From Isoetes taiwanensis (Eukaryota > Streptophyta > Lycopodiopsida > Isoetales > Isoetaceae), in NCBI GenBank assembly GCA_021234155.1, contig JAJEKV010000130.1:344508-408507 (forward strand): a DNA stretch of 64,000 bases, given 5' to 3'. The notes under the pieces were generated by a model. The model did no database searches. It was not told the DNA's origin and was given only the letters and a program-made list of their open reading frames with translations. Below, piece by piece: positions 1 to 11,226 of this stretch (position 1 is the stretch's first letter; each line of letters opens with the position of its first letter). The position numbers and the translations under genes were made by a program.

Positions 1-242
1 TTGCCCTTAAAAAACTTTTTTCAATAAAACATGCATGTGACCTTATTTGTATTTGTAAAGTTCAAAAAAAGTTGTCAATATCATATCTCAAGAATATACA
101 CAATGCTTATCAACTGTATTTTTCCAATCATTGAAAAAATAGCAATATAGGTTTTATAATATACAATCAGATGTGATATTAATAGATCAGGTATATAACC
201 ATGACTTTAAAAACTTATATTGAAACAAACAGGTATGTAGAC
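1..242. other. 3' flank of retroelement copy A
   Basis: AT-rich sequence downstream of the stop codon of the minus-strand reverse transcriptase gene. A roughly 28-bp motif (ACCTATTTGTATTTG followed by AAGTTCAAAAA) occurs at about 40-69 and again at 241-268, overlapping the stop codon. It may be a short duplication at the element's 3' end. The true 3' terminus probably lies outside the window. Confidence 0.4.
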
Positions 243-2305
243 CTATTTGTATTTGTTAAGTTCAAAAATGAGGATGCCCATATCATATTTCAGCCCTGGA
301 AACGTTTGCTCATGCAAAACCCTAGTAACTTTGTGCCAAATGTCTTTCTTTCTGAACCCCTTACCTATAAATGTATTTATAAGATCCAGTATGTCATTTG
401 CTGCCCTAATGGGATTATTGTGCGCATATAGAAATGGCTGTAATTGAGAAATGATGACATTGCATGCCATCAAGTATGGTCTGCAACTACTTGCATGGAT
501 ATACTTAGATACTTTAAAAGGTAATTTGCATCTCTTATCAAATCTGTACATTGCATATATCCCTGAATGAGGTGCAAACACTTCAATGCTAATATTGAGA
601 AAATCAATCTTCCTTCCCATGGTATTGTCATTTTCATCATACATTGTTTCATCTTTTATGCCAAGATGTTCCAGATTGTATATCCTCAATTTTTCTTCAT
701 TGTTTTCAATGCCAAGATATTTCCTGATGTATGGGTTATTGATTCCCAAAATGTCATCCATATATCTGAAAGTGTTATTGAACATGGAAGCCTCCTGTAA
801 TCTGCCTTGTGCTATTAGTTTCATTATAAACTTAAGCTCAAACCAAGCTAAGTATGTATTGCACCATCCAGGGCTTGCAGCGAAACCCATTGGAATCCCC
901 TTGATTTGTTTCCAGATACCATTATGCATAACAAGATAACAGTTATTCAAGAGCCAGATGTTCAATCTTGTAAATATGTCTTTGTCAAGCCTAGTCCAAT
1001 AATTCCCATCAGGGACCCTGCACTTCCATGTTACTGCCACAGTCCCATTATTACTGACATGGTACCACATTTCAAAACCCGCATGTTCTTTTTTCTTAAA
1101 TTTCCAAGCCATATTGATAATCTGTTGCAATACATTGCATATACCATCCTCACCATCCAATGGGATATTTTCATAGCACTTTGTGATATCTGCTGTAAAC
1201 ACATCAGAAATCTTAGAAGGTAAATTGCAAACAACATCATATATGGAGTTGACTATCCATGATGCCCTAATCTTATTAGACATGAACAGGTTTGCTGCTT
1301 TGCATTTCTCCCAACATATATCAGGCCATATATCAATAATGAGATTCAATCCTGATGCAAGTATGGAGGCTGCTGTAGAGAAAATCGTATCATGTGCATT
1401 TGTAATCCATTTGTACTCCAACTTATGTGCTTTAAAGATCCCCAACAGATATGGCATGTTAATGCTGGAGTAGTGTCCATCACCAAGTATCCCTTGTAAG
1501 TCAGCCAGAATATTGCTGACAAGATCCTCCTGTATCATGTCCATTTTAGCAAAATCATTACTCTCCAGCCTTTTAGTAGCAGCCTCCCTAATGTGAACAG
1601 GGCAAATGAAAGCAGGATTATTTGCAGCTTTATCCACTGCTGCAGTATAAAGATTATTGACTATCCACTCAGTATTTTTAACAACTTTTTCATCATGGAT
1701 GAGAAACTTCTTCATAATTCTGGAGTTATCCTTGATAAAAGCCTTAGCTTGCCACTTAGTCTCTTTTTTAAGCATAGCTTTACAATCCTCAATTGCTTTA
1801 CTGTCCATTTCTTCCAAGGCAGACTTGTGTATCAGAAAGAATTGTTCAATAGTGTCCTCCATTTCTGATTTGAATCTTTCCAGCGTAAAGGGCATATCAG
1901 GTATGTGATTTAACCCAAGTGCAAACCAGTGTTTCAAAGTTTTATTATGCACAATACCTAAATCAGTAGTCCTAATATGACCAATGGAAGGATCGATATA
2001 TTTCTTAAGCCCAGGGATGCAACATGGGCATACAACAAATTATCCTCAGCAAAGATCATTTTTGGCTTGTAAAACATGTCTTTAAGGTTGGCTGAGTATC
2101 TCCATCCAAAGATGGTGGAGTCCCAAATGTCATAGCCGATATTGCCAAAATGGCTACATAAGACAGACTTGAAAATACTGCTGAACTTGATTCTATCTAT
2201 AACTTTGGAGAAATATGTAAAGTGGACATATTTATTTTTTTGCTTGACTTTTTTGGTACGCAGTCTCCACCTACCATCTGTTCTGATGGTAAGTTCCCTC
2301 CTACT
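243..2305 (-). CDS. Penelope-like reverse transcriptase (exon 3 of copy A)
   Basis: The exon follows an AG acceptor (TATGTGCAG|AGTAGG) and ends at TAG (245-243). Counting from the GTG at 1952, RT motif A is FTADITKCYENIP (Asp 255), motif B is KGIPMGFAASP (351-361) and motif C is FRYMDDIL (395-402), so the three catalytic aspartates are present. Upstream, FKAHKLEYKWITNAHDT matches the PLE pattern around lysine-histidine and the template-binding region. Downstream, KIDFLNISIEV and YIHASSCRP match PLE motifs D and E. This set is shared by PLEs and telomerase and differs from LINE or LTR RTs. The frame opens upstream of the GTG to about 2038, where a one-base shift in a T run breaks continuity with the exon's 5' part (2305-2040). 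A C-P-C-C stretch just upstream could bind zinc. No endonuclease domain follows. Confidence 0.8.
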
Positions 2306-2446
2306 CTGCACATAGCAGAAAGAAGTTAGAGTGAGATATAAGTTGGGATAAAACCCTTTACGTTTTCAGAGAGTAAGGGCACTGTGGCCCAAAGAACATA
2401 TATATTTTAAATAGGTTACCTTCTTTAATTCACTGTTGTATCATAC

Positions 2447-2920
2447 CCCAGATCCCGAGGTCTGATTAGAACGAGTCCTTGCATAATCAGTGATCTTAGT
2501 AACCGAGGAACTGTCAGATCTGGCTGAGGTAGCAGAATTCTTACTCAATTTGGGTGGCCTAAGTATTCCACTGGCCATGGTGTTACTGGACTGGGCTCTT
2601 TTCTTATTGCTCTGATATCCAAAACTAGCATTGTCAAATTGATGAGTATAAAGAAAAGAGATTGGTTTGATTGTTTTCTCAATGATGTCCACAACCTTGT
2701 AGTTTCCAAACTCACTCTTGAAGTCACAGTTCTTGTCAGCAGCAAACCTGTGTGTCATGGCAATCATAATTTCCCTAATGGATAAATATCCAATATAGGC
2801 TAATATTACAGTCTTCATAGGATCAGATGCCAAGAAAGAAGAGAATCTTGCAAACCTCATGCATATAGTGTCATTTGGCCATATCTTCTCCAGATTGTTG
2901 AGCATATGCCACAACAGATG
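2447..2920 (-). CDS. Copy A exon 2, 3' block, unknown domain plus Ser-rich linker
   Basis: An open minus-strand frame enters from the insertion point at 2920 (HLLWHMLNNLEKIW) and ends at a donor site GGATCTGGG|GTATGA. The first 110 residues are mixed alpha-helical in character; the last 50 are rich in Ser, Lys and Asn and look like a flexible linker ahead of the RT exon. The ATG inside the neighbouring repeat at 2983 is not the real start, because the frame joins TGG-ATA-GAT at 3940 when the repeat is removed. I do not recognise a catalytic domain. The role is inferred to be the N-terminal half of the RT polyprotein. Confidence 0.6.
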
Positions 2921-2923
2921 ATC

Positions 2924-3937
2924 CCATCGATCCGAGACATCGGATCGCCATTCTAGAATGGGACGAGCATGCATGTTTTGCATGCATGCGGGCGGCGCAT
3001 GCCCGATTACGGTTGGGACTTTCGCTATTTTAGGAAGCGTTTCTGCCGACTTCTCGCCGGGCTTCCTCTTCTCTCGCCGATACCTTATTCTCTTTGAATT
3101 ATTTCCGAGGCGGGGGGGGGCTTCTTCACGCCTGGTTTATTAATTTGGCGTTTCTTTCATCTTTGTCCGGGTTCGGCCTTTAGCCTTCATCTGTGACCTT
3201 CGTCCCTCGATCCTAGTTTGTTAAGGAAGTCCTTTGGTATTCGAGGCGGTTTGTTGGTTTCATGCGAGTCCCATTCTAGAATCCCATCGATCCAGGGACA
3301 GCCGGATCGCCATTCTAGAATGGGACGAGCATGCATGTTTCATGCATGCGGGCGGGCGCATGCCCGTTCAGTTGGAACGCTATTTTAGGCGTTTACGCCC
3401 GACTTCTCATCGGCTTCCTCTTCTCTCAAAGAGTACCTTATTCTCTTTGAACCCACCCTCCCCTTCTTTGTTATTGTATTTTTATCGCGTGGCGCGCGTA
3501 ATCAACCCTCCACTCACGGGAGGTTTGGTTTGTCTTGTTGTTTTGTTGGTGATGTCTACAGTGCAGCGGGTTAGCGGCGACATCTGTTTCGACTTTTCCA
3601 TTCGTGGGTTTTTGGGGCCGATTTTTATGCCTTCACGTTTGTCCAAGCCCCTTGCCGAAGAAGGCTTATCACTAGGGTTTTTCCTCGAAAACCCGAAAGG
3701 GCAGGGTTTTTTAATCCCGGTGATAAGCTTTCGGCAGGTACACTAGCCCAGTCTCTATTAGCATTGTATTTTGTTGGGGTTCAAATGATATAATTGGATT
3801 TTCCCTTTATTTTTTATGGGTAGTACGCATGTGTGCGGCTACCCACTATCCACCATTGTAGAAAATCTGCTGAGATGAATGAGAAGCAAGTCTAAGTCAA
3901 AGGCGGTTTGTTGGTTTCATGCGAGTCCCATTCTAGA
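2924..3937. repeat. Tandem pair of GC-rich insert units with ATC target repeats
   Basis: Two head-to-tail units (2924-3280, 3284-3937) each begin CCATCGATCC and end CCATTCTAGA. ATC occurs before the first unit (2921-2923), between them (3281-3283) and after the second (3938-3940), as expected for a 3-bp target duplication. Inside each start is TCTAGAATGGGACGAGCATG, a near inverted copy of the unit end. Unit 2 is longer and contains a strong hairpin at 3651-3738. The units are much more GC-rich than their surroundings and encode no convincing protein. They interrupt exon 2 of the retroelement. The superfamily is unknown. Confidence 0.65.
3651..3738. repeat. Long imperfect hairpin in insert unit 2
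   Basis: CCTTGCCGAA and GCTTATCA (3650-3670) pair with TGATAAGC and TTCGGCAGG (3721-3738). A poly-purine/pyrimidine loop rich in GGG/CCC lies between. It could be a transcribed stem-loop or a transposon subterminal structure. Confidence 0.5.
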
Positions 3938-3940
3938 ATC

Positions 3941-4208
3941 TATCCATGTGATATTATCCGGGCATTTTTTGTCAGACATTTTATCACAGTTGCATTTCAC
4001 AAACGGACAGTATGTACGCCAAATCTTTTTCAAGTAAAAGTCAATTCTCTTTCCTCAATTTTTGCCATGTGTCCCTTTTGTCCAACAAAAAGTCCATTGC
4101 CTATTTCACAAGTCCTACCCAAGAAATCCAACTTAAAAGGGAACTTACATTCAATTCTCTTGAAGGATTTGTTGAAGGCCAATGCATTGCTTTCTGCCTT
4201 TTGCACTT
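3941..4208 (-). CDS. Copy A exon 2, middle block, Cys-rich
   Basis: This piece resumes the reading frame cut at 13190. After one ACTT copy is dropped, GAT-GAA joins GTG-CAA-AAG with no stop, giving a Lys/Phe-rich stretch containing FKLDFLGRTCEIGNG. A one-base shift beside a T run near 4036 moves the frame into YCPFVKCNCDKMSDKKCP, whose Cys spacing suggests a small zinc-binding unit. The block ends at the tandem repeat insertion (ATC, 3938-3940). It shows the 9-kb transposon and the 1-kb repeat landed in the same exon. Function is unknown. Confidence 0.6.
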
Positions 4209-4231
4209 GGGTATAAAATCACTCGTGGGGT
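4209..4231 (+). repeat. Left terminal inverted repeat
   Basis: GGGTATAAAATCACTCGTGG and a few further bases match the other end with two mismatches. Preceded by TSD ACTT. Followed within 40 bp by GCTTTGCTTTGCTTTT subterminal motifs. Confidence 0.8.
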
Positions 4232-4639
4232 TGAAAAAGTAGTGTCCGGACGTCTGCTTGCTTTGCTTTGCTTTTGCTTTATCGAATTGCTTTGCTTTCG
4301 TTCTTCTCGGACACAAATAATGAATTCCCCAAACTTCGATCACTCCTACGGATCGATGACATGGCTGTCCGATTATTGGGGAATCGATTCACGGTTGGCT
4401 TTTGGCGGGAGGAATGATGGAGTGTAATTGCGAAATTGAAGGAGGCAGGTTGGCGGGGCTGTCCTCTCTTGCCATTCTCGAATTTGGTTACGGTGGAGAA
4501 TCGGCCGAGTTGGAGTTTCTCATATTCATAATTTGAATGGATGAAGATGAGAAGAGGCCTGATTTTAAAGTGAAATTGATCTTTGCCGAGAAAGAGGGAA
4601 TCAAGGAAACATAAAAGGGAATTGATGGAAGCGCTGCTA

Positions 4640-5170
4640 ATTCAAAGAATTAAGCCTCGGTGTGAGAAGAATTCAGGAGATTTCAAAGGATATGCATGAT
4701 TATTTTGAGGATCCGACAAAACATGCCAATGCTTTAGATAAGGCTGCTATTGTGGGATGATTTGTAAGAAAGATAAAACCAAATGTACCTTTACAAGTAA
4801 GCGTTGCAGACAAAGAGAGACAAAGGTTATGCAAAAAGTGATTGCTAATGTGAAGGAAACTATGCGGTTGCACAAAGCGAACGAGAAAGATTGACATTAG
4901 CGACAAAAAGGTCAACTTTACAAATGGTTACATCCACGAGAGAATAAACTTAATCATGCGGCAAGAGCGAGGCTGCTTGAAGTGCCTAGAAAATCTATTT
5001 GTGCAGCCTATAGAAGAAGAGTAATGGCGAGAAAGGGAATCAGGTCCCTGGTCTATGTTTTTGAGGAAGAAAAGTCGATCCGATGCATTGATGAAGTGAA
5101 AAAGGTTGTCTCGGTTTACGGACTGAAAACACAAGAGTTTCTCCATACAAAAACATGTGAGGAAGTTTAA
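4640..5170 (+). pseudogene. Transposase N-terminal remnant
   Basis: Plus-strand coding-like sequence in several frames. One reads PTKHANALDKAAIVG and IKPNVPLQVSVADKERQR, another RLLEVPRKSICAAYRRRV followed by an Arg/Lys-rich stretch. The order and spacing ahead of the YPHINIAQQTF block suggest it is the N-terminal region of the same transposase. Frames are broken by several small indels, so no intact product is expected. The family assignment rests on context only. Confidence 0.4.
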
Positions 5171-7310
5171 GGCAGAAAATGGCAATAAAGTTGACCATCA
5201 ATCCATTTTAAATCTTAAACTTCCTCATGTTTTATGTATGAATTTGCTATCTGCATGTTTTATCAGAATCAGACTTTTCTACTTTGGATTCCAAAAAATT
5301 GATCTCAGCCTGCAACCTGCTTATGTCTTCTCTGCTTGCTTCGATCCTGGCAATATCTCTCTCATTCACATGTCTGTTTAGGGTGATCTTGCTTGCAATG
5401 TCTGCCAGACAAAAAACATGTGAGGAAGTTTAAGACAGAAAATGGCAATAAAGTTGACCATCCAATCCATTTGCTTGAGGTCTCCCAGGTATTTATATCT
5501 GGAATGTTTACGGTCAAATTTGTTAATTTGTAGTGTTTGATAAAACTTTTCATGTTGAAGTTGAACAATTTATGCTTCACATGTTTTATGTATGAATTTG
5601 CTATCTGCATTGTTTCAGTCCCTATTGCTTTATAAATTTGCATTCTGCAATGTCTCAGTATCTTTGATTAATTACTTATTATGATTGATTTGCTTCATTG
5701 TTTCAGTACTTTCATGATTTTGCTTTATGCATTACAAAATGAATTTTACATGTTGTCTGCAGCTCCAGTTCTATATGGCTTTCAAGCAACAATATCCACA
5801 TATCAACATTGCACAACAAACATTTGAGAGGCTGAAGCCTTCATTTGTTAGAAGACTTCATGAGGAGGAAACTTCTTTCTTTGTCGATTATCACATCCAT
5901 TTGGAATTTGTTCTTCAAACACTGAACAGAATAAGAACAGACCCTAGAGGTGTTCATGAAAATTGTTCCACATAAATTCACCAAATTCATCTAAATCCAC
6001 ATAGTCATCATGTTTCCTTTTTGTTGGTAACTTTTCCTGCAAATAACATGACCAAAACTTTTCAACAAAAGCAATTTTCACAAATAAAGCAAAGCAAATA
6101 AATAATACTTACTTTCTTAGATGATTCTTACGTTTTTTTGTTCTTCTTTTTCTTCTCCTTCATTTGCATTGGTCTCTAAGCCAAGTTCTTCAAAGAATTT
6201 CATTGGGACATCCATAGAACAATCCAGGGCATTTTTTATTCTCTACAAGAAGCGGCTACAAATTAAATGATAAGCATGTTGGCATGGTAGCCTTGCACTA
6301 ATCTTGTAGTCATCTTGGAAAGCTAATCCACATGCGGAACATGGTATTTCATAACACAATGGCAACTTTGCTTTGCAATAACTTGAGGCCTGAATCTGAG
6401 GAGGCATTTACACTACTCAAGTTATAGCAATTAGCCCGTAATTCTTCCATTTGAGCGGGGTCCCTTTCTAGCACTCCATGTAATGCTTCAATTCATTCTT
6501 CTTCTCAACTTGATGATCATCCACCTTTTCAATAAGGCTCTCTAATTTCCTGCAATAGAATTTCTCCTGCATCAAGTCACGCATCAAGTCCTCAATTCTT
6601 TTCTTATCGAATCGGACTTTTTCTACTTTGGATTCAAAAATTGATCTCGACACGCAACTTTGCTTATGTCTTTCTCGCTTGCCGATCCGGCAATATCTCT
6701 CTCATTCACATATACGTTTTAGGGTGATCTTGCTTGCAATATACGCCATACAAAAACATGTGAGGAAGTTTAAAGACAAGAAAATGGCAATAAAGTTGAC
6801 CATCAATCCATTTTTGTTTGAGGTCTCGGTATTTATATCCGGAATGTTTCAGTCATTTGTTAATTTGTAGTGTTTGATAAAACTTTTCATGTTGAAGTTG
6901 AACAATTTATGCTTCACATGTTTTATGTATGAATTTGCTATCGCATTGTTTCAAAGTCCTATTGCTTTATAAATTTGCATTACGCAATGTCTCAATTATC
7001 TTTGATTAATTACTTATTATGATTGATTTGCTTCATTGTTTTGATTACTTTCATGATTTTTGCTTTATGCATTACAAAATGAATTTTACATGTTTATGCA
7101 AGCTCCAGTTCTATATGGCTTTCAAGCAACAATATCCACATATCAACATTGCACAACAAACATTTGAGAGGCTGAAGCCTTCATTTGTTAGAAGACTTCA
7201 TGAGAGGGAAACTTGCTTTCTTTGTCGATTATCACATCCATTTGGAATTTGTTCTTCAAACTTTGAGCGAGGAATAAAACGGACCCTAGAGGTGTTCATG
7301 AAAATTGTTC
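5146..7310. repeat. Nested duplications inside the DNA transposon
   Basis: The segment at about 5410-5955 reappears at about 6750-7310. The segment at about 5980-6745 reappears at about 11715-12490 in the same orientation. A 145-bp piece (ATCAGAATCAGACTTTTC to TCTGCCAG) occurs three times, near 5260, 6590 and 12345. The motif ACATGTGAGGAAGTTTAA occurs at 5152, 5417 and 6754. Copies differ by many small indels. This may be a real rearrangement by template switching or an assembly error. Confidence 0.65.
5757..5975 (+). pseudogene. First copy of transposase core fragment
   Basis: Encodes MAFKQQYPHINIAQQTFERL followed by KPSFVRRLHEEET. Then the frame is cut at about 5955, where sequence copied from 11.7 kb begins. 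It is a truncated duplicate of the fragment at 7109-7345. It has no independent function. Confidence 0.55.
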
Positions 7311-7345
7311 TGCAATTGCGGTGTGTGTGGAGAAGGAGATGAATG
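7060..7345 (+). pseudogene. Transposase core fragment, second copy
   Basis: Contains QYPHINIAQQTFERLKPSFV followed by a Cys-rich RETCFLCRLSHPFG segment. I associate the pattern tyrosine-proline, an RTFEKLKP-like block, then C-C-R-Y-H with large transposases seen in lycophytes, mosses and algae (from memory, not searched). It precedes the DDE-like block at 8.2 kb. The reading frame is disrupted downstream near 7345-7400. Probably non-functional in this copy. Confidence 0.5.
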
Positions 7346-8149
7346 CAAAGCTAAATTGATGACTTACAAGTCTACTAGTGAGTTGTGGAGGGAACTTGTA
7401 TGTGAAAAGCAAGATCCCTTAGAAGAATGGCACAAAGCATTCTGTCGATGGTTGCTTGTAAATCTTGTGGTTTGAAAAGGTACATTTAACATTCATGTAT
7501 ATCTATTTTGGAAATGAGCTAACGTTGTAGCTTCAGTTGCCAATCTGTCCAAAGGAAAAAGACAATGAAAGACATTTTGTTGAGTGGAAGCAGTTTGAGA
7601 AGGTATATTAATTTGTTTTAGTGTTATTTACTTTTTTACGAAACTTGTTTAGGACCTAACATCACCAAATTGTCTGTGTGTATTTGCAGCAAGAGCACAG
7701 TAATTTGAAGGAGAGTTCAATTAAGTAAGGGGAGGAAAAAAACCAACTAAAGTCACAAGATTAGCATACAAGTACGCTCCGATTACAAAGAGTTTATTCA
7801 GGTATGCCAACAAGACACTTGTGCAATTTGTTCCACATAATTACGGCACATTGGCGGAGGCAAAGCAATTTAAGCAATGCTTAGCCAACTTTCCAAAGAA
7901 TACTATTGTATCGATAATTGATTTTCTTTGAGAACTATAGCCTCAAAATTCAGAAGGAAGTACAATCATGCCATTGGCATACCGACCAAATTACTATTCT
8001 TGTTCACATTACCTATAGACATCCTGAGAAAAGGAAGAGGAAGAATTTAGGAACGCGATCGCATCTTGTTGGATCGAGAAACAAGTTGGTCTGGATCGAA
8101 GAATAATTAAGGAGACACATTTTACATTTTCGATTGCAAGGAGCATTCA

Positions 8150-8500
8150 AGCCGGAGTTTGTCAACCTTTGCTTGAAAGTCCATGCGCGGTGGCTGAAAC
8201 AAATGAATATAGAGTACAGCAACCATGTTTTTGGGTGATGGTTGCACATCTCAATTCAAAGGTGCGGATTATACGGTACATAGGTAGAAATTTTGTGAAC
8301 AATCCTACTCTGGAATATTTATGGTTTTTTTGCAAGTTCTCATGGTAAAGGAGAACATGATGGAGCTGGAGCTGTTTTGAAATTAATTCTAGCAAAGGAG
8401 CAACGAGAGTATGATTCTGGGCGCAATGTGCTAAGGATGCGGTGGAATTCCTAAAATGGTACATTGAAAACCATCCTTGTGCCAATGAAAAAAAGGTATT
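8150..8500 (+). pseudogene. Transposase DDE-like segment
   Basis: Plus-strand frames read GDGCTSQFKGADYTVHR, then FASSHGKGEHDGAGAVLKLI and, in another frame, KDAVEFLKWYIENHPC. A D-G-C-x-x-Q-F-K block followed by S-H-G-K-G-x-x-D-G-x-G is typical of a large eukaryotic transposase catalytic core; the Asp of DGC and a later acidic residue would be catalytic. Two frameshifts and a stop break this copy. Together with 4640-5170 and 7060-7345 it supports an originally autonomous transposon. Confidence 0.5.
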
Positions 8501-8519
8501 ATTTTACGGTAGGCTGGCC

Positions 8520-9200
8520 TAGTGTTTGCTTTGATGGAATTGCTTTGATGCTTTGCTTTTTGCTTTTGCTTTGACTAACTTTGCTTTGAATTGGCCTTGC
8601 ATATGCTTTACGCATTCATTAAATTTGCTCTGCATTTGCTTTTACGCATTTATCTTGGCTTTCATTCAATTCGGTGGTTGTCTCATTACTTTTGATTTAC
8701 TGCTTTGATTATCTTTGCTCTCGATGGAATTGCTTTGATGCTTTTGCTTTTTGCTTTTGCTTTTGCTTTTGCTTTGATTAATGCTTTGACTAACTTTGCT
8801 TTGAATTGGCTTTCTGATTTGCTTTACGCATTCATTAAATTTGCTCTGCATTTGCTTTACGCATTTATCTTGGCTTTCATTCAATTCGGTGGTTGTCTCA
8901 TTACTTTTGCTTTGATTATCTTTGCTCGATGGAATTGCTTTGATGCTTTTGCTTTTGCTTTTGCTTTTTGCTTTTGCTTTGATTAATGCTTTGACTAACT
9001 TTGCTTTGAATTGGCTTTGCATTTGCTTTTCGCATTCATTAAATTTGCTCTGCATTTGCTTTGCATTTATGTTGGCTTTCATTCAATTCAGTGGATGTCT
9101 CATTACTTTTGATTTCTGCTTTGATTATCTTTGCTAACAATTTGCTCTTGCATTTGCTTTCTGAATTTGCTTTGCTTTGCTTTTGCATTAACTTGCTTTG
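8520..9200. repeat. GCTTTT-rich tandem repeat, about 3 x 200 bp
   Basis: Three tandem units (about 8527-8690, 8722-8905, 8925-9110) each run from GATGGAATTGCTTTGATGC through a GCTTTTGCTTTT microsatellite to TTCATTCAATTCGGTGG. The low-complexity Lys/Ser open frames across it on either strand are artefacts. The same GCTTTT motif is found beside both transposon termini. The array sits inside the decayed transposase region. Confidence 0.75.
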
Positions 9201-9229
9201 AGTCAATGCTTTCCGGTACTTTTGGAATA

Positions 9230-9570
9230 TTGAAGCTAAGGACATAGATAAGTCCGAAAAGAAGGAATGGAAAACTTTGAATGGGAGCTCAAAGTTACAT
9301 AGCATTAGGGCACTTGATAGGAAGGATCAACAAAAGTGAGTACCGGATGCCTTGCTTGTTTTTGCCAAGCATGTTTTCATGGAGATTGGGATAATTGCAT
9401 TAACAAAGAGAAGGATAGGAGGCTGGAAAGAAGGTGTATTAAAACCAAAGAAGTACAACCCGGTGAATGCAGGAAGACAAATTATCAATGAGGAGGAGGA
9501 AGAAGAAGATGATGATGATGAGGGTGAGCTTGATTACCTCGGTGACATCTTAAGTTGGGGATAACTTTCT
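9230..9570 (+). pseudogene. Transposase C-terminal-like segment with acidic tail
   Basis: A plus-strand frame encodes FAKHVFMEIGIIALTKRRIG, then GGWKEGVLKPKKYNP and an acidic run of Glu/Asp (about 15 residues) ending LDYLGDILSWG. It follows the GCTTTT array and could be the C-terminus of the transposase. No domain is recognised. Confidence 0.35.
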
Positions 9571-10539
9571 TTGTACCTGAAGAAAATAATGATGAGGGTG
9601 TCGACTTTTACTTACTTTGCGATTGTCTTGAGACAAAGCAAACATTCTTTGGATTCTTATGTTGATGAGTGGGGAATGTATACAATGTTGGAGAGGTTAT
9701 AGTATCGGGCCACTACTATCGAGCAATTAGACACTCTAACTTTTCAATTCTTTGGTGGACAAGCCGGTGGCTTCAATTCTGACCACTTGGTAAGGCATGT
9801 TAAGTTTGACATGAATGATATTGGTGGCAACATGTACATGTTAGGAGAAGAGACCTGCGGAAAAATCATGTCATCTTTACTGTTGGGAATGAGTTCAATG
9901 CTCTCGATTTGGGTTTCAGTTCACAAGTGCATAGTACAAAACATTGACATTCATATTGATATTGTTACAAGCGGTTTACAATAGAGTGCACAATGATGTG
10001 CATTCAAAATCGGCAACGGGGAAAAAAAATTTATGTATGCGGTATATTCACATCTAACATTACATTGCACAATGATGTGCATTCAAAATGTGGCAACCGG
10101 GGAAGAAAATTTTATGGTTGCAGTTTGTATTTTTCACATCTTACACTTTTCTTGACATTCCTTAACATCCATTGCCTCACAAGCTGTCTTCGGGTTTTTT
10201 GCAAAGGCGAGAACTCGATTAAGGTAAGAAGATATGGCAAGCCAAGCAAATCAAAGCAAATCAAGCAAAAAATAAATTGCTTACGAAGTTCCATCATGGC
10301 TGCACTTTTTTTTTCGAGGAATAGCCCATCTTGGATTCTCACGCACATGCTTGGAACACAAATCCAAAATATCAAAGTCTTCTTGTTTGACAATTTACGG
10401 GGCAAGATGTTCTTTCACAAATTTTGTAGGCTCGGGGACTTTCAGCCCAACCAAACAATACATCCTTCATCTTTTCAAACCATTACATTGCCCTCATCAA
10501 ATTTGAAATGAGCTAACTATTAAAGAATGGTACATTGGT
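9571..10539. other. Transposon interior with weak coding traces
   Basis: No intact gene. Two diverged copies of a roughly 70-bp motif (CACAATGATGTGCATTCAAAAT) lie at 9990-10070 and 10068-10140. Minus-strand frames at 10112-10480 (such as VKEHLAPRKLSNKK) may be the degraded C-terminal end of the FCP1-like gene just to the right. Confidence 0.35.
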
Positions 10540-10985
10540 GAAAAAAAAAGATTTATCTGAGAGAATCATCCACCAACAAGACATTCTTCATTTCAGGATA
10601 TGCTTCAATGACATAAGAAAGTGGCTTCAAATAGACCGGCTTATGCGGATTGGTAGGTGTGGATAAGGCAATTTCAAACATTGTGCTCCTTCCCAAATGA
10701 ACTTGAACTTAATAAGATAATCTGCGGGCAACATCTGCTGCAGGCACTCAATGATGTTGTAGCGGTTCATCTTGGACCAAATAGCAATTTCAAAATGTTC
10801 TAGGGCCCGATCCATGAAATTATGCAAACACAGTGCGCAAACCCGGCACTTTGTTGGTTGTGTACGGTTTCTTGATTTTGCGGGGTATTGGTGTTACGTG
10901 TTTGTCATGCTTATGCCAACTCTTCATAAGCACACCATTCAAATCAAGGACCAACAGGTTTGTCTTTGTGCCTCCCTACAAACAA
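10540..10985 (-). pseudogene. FCP1/SCP-like HAD phosphatase fragment carried by the transposon
   Basis: Minus-strand frames give LLVLDLNGVLMKSWHKHDKH, then FMDRALEHFEIAIWSKMNRY and FKFIWEGAQC, and finally MKNVLLVDDSLR. These match, in order, the catalytic nucleophile motif, the FEIAIWS core and the LLVDDS motif of FCP1-homology (NLI-interacting factor) phosphatases, which dephosphorylate proteins such as the RNA polymerase II tail. The nucleophile motif reads D-L-N-G, so the second acidic residue of D-x-D is Asn. At least one frameshift (near 10835) breaks the frame. It was either captured from the host or is an accessory gene of the element. Confidence 0.6.
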
Positions 10986-11226
10986 GAGATACATTTTAAA
11001 AACACTTTAGACACAAACTAAGATATGACATTGTCAACTATGAAAAGATTCTGATTCACATATTCAATGAAAACATTTTATTTTAATGAAAAGTTTCTGA
11101 TTCTAATATTTAGAAAAGATTTTTTTTTTTAGAAATCTTACAAATTGAAAATATGACAATGTCAAATCTGAGTGGTTTACGGGTTCAAAGTTTAGCCCTT
11201 CCCATTATAGGCATCTAATATTCTTT

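Noticed and set aside
243..447. Short plus-strand ORFs across 200-2000
   Set aside because: Shadows of the minus-strand RT gene with no codon bias or motifs.
243..1952. Reverse transcriptase as telomerase (TERT)
   Set aside because: PLE and TERT share motifs, but I see no TERT-specific RNA-binding motifs (CP, QFP, T), and the gene exists as multiple decayed copies with insertions.
8666..9082. Lys/Ser-rich ORF
   Set aside because: Low-complexity translation of the GCTTTT satellite.
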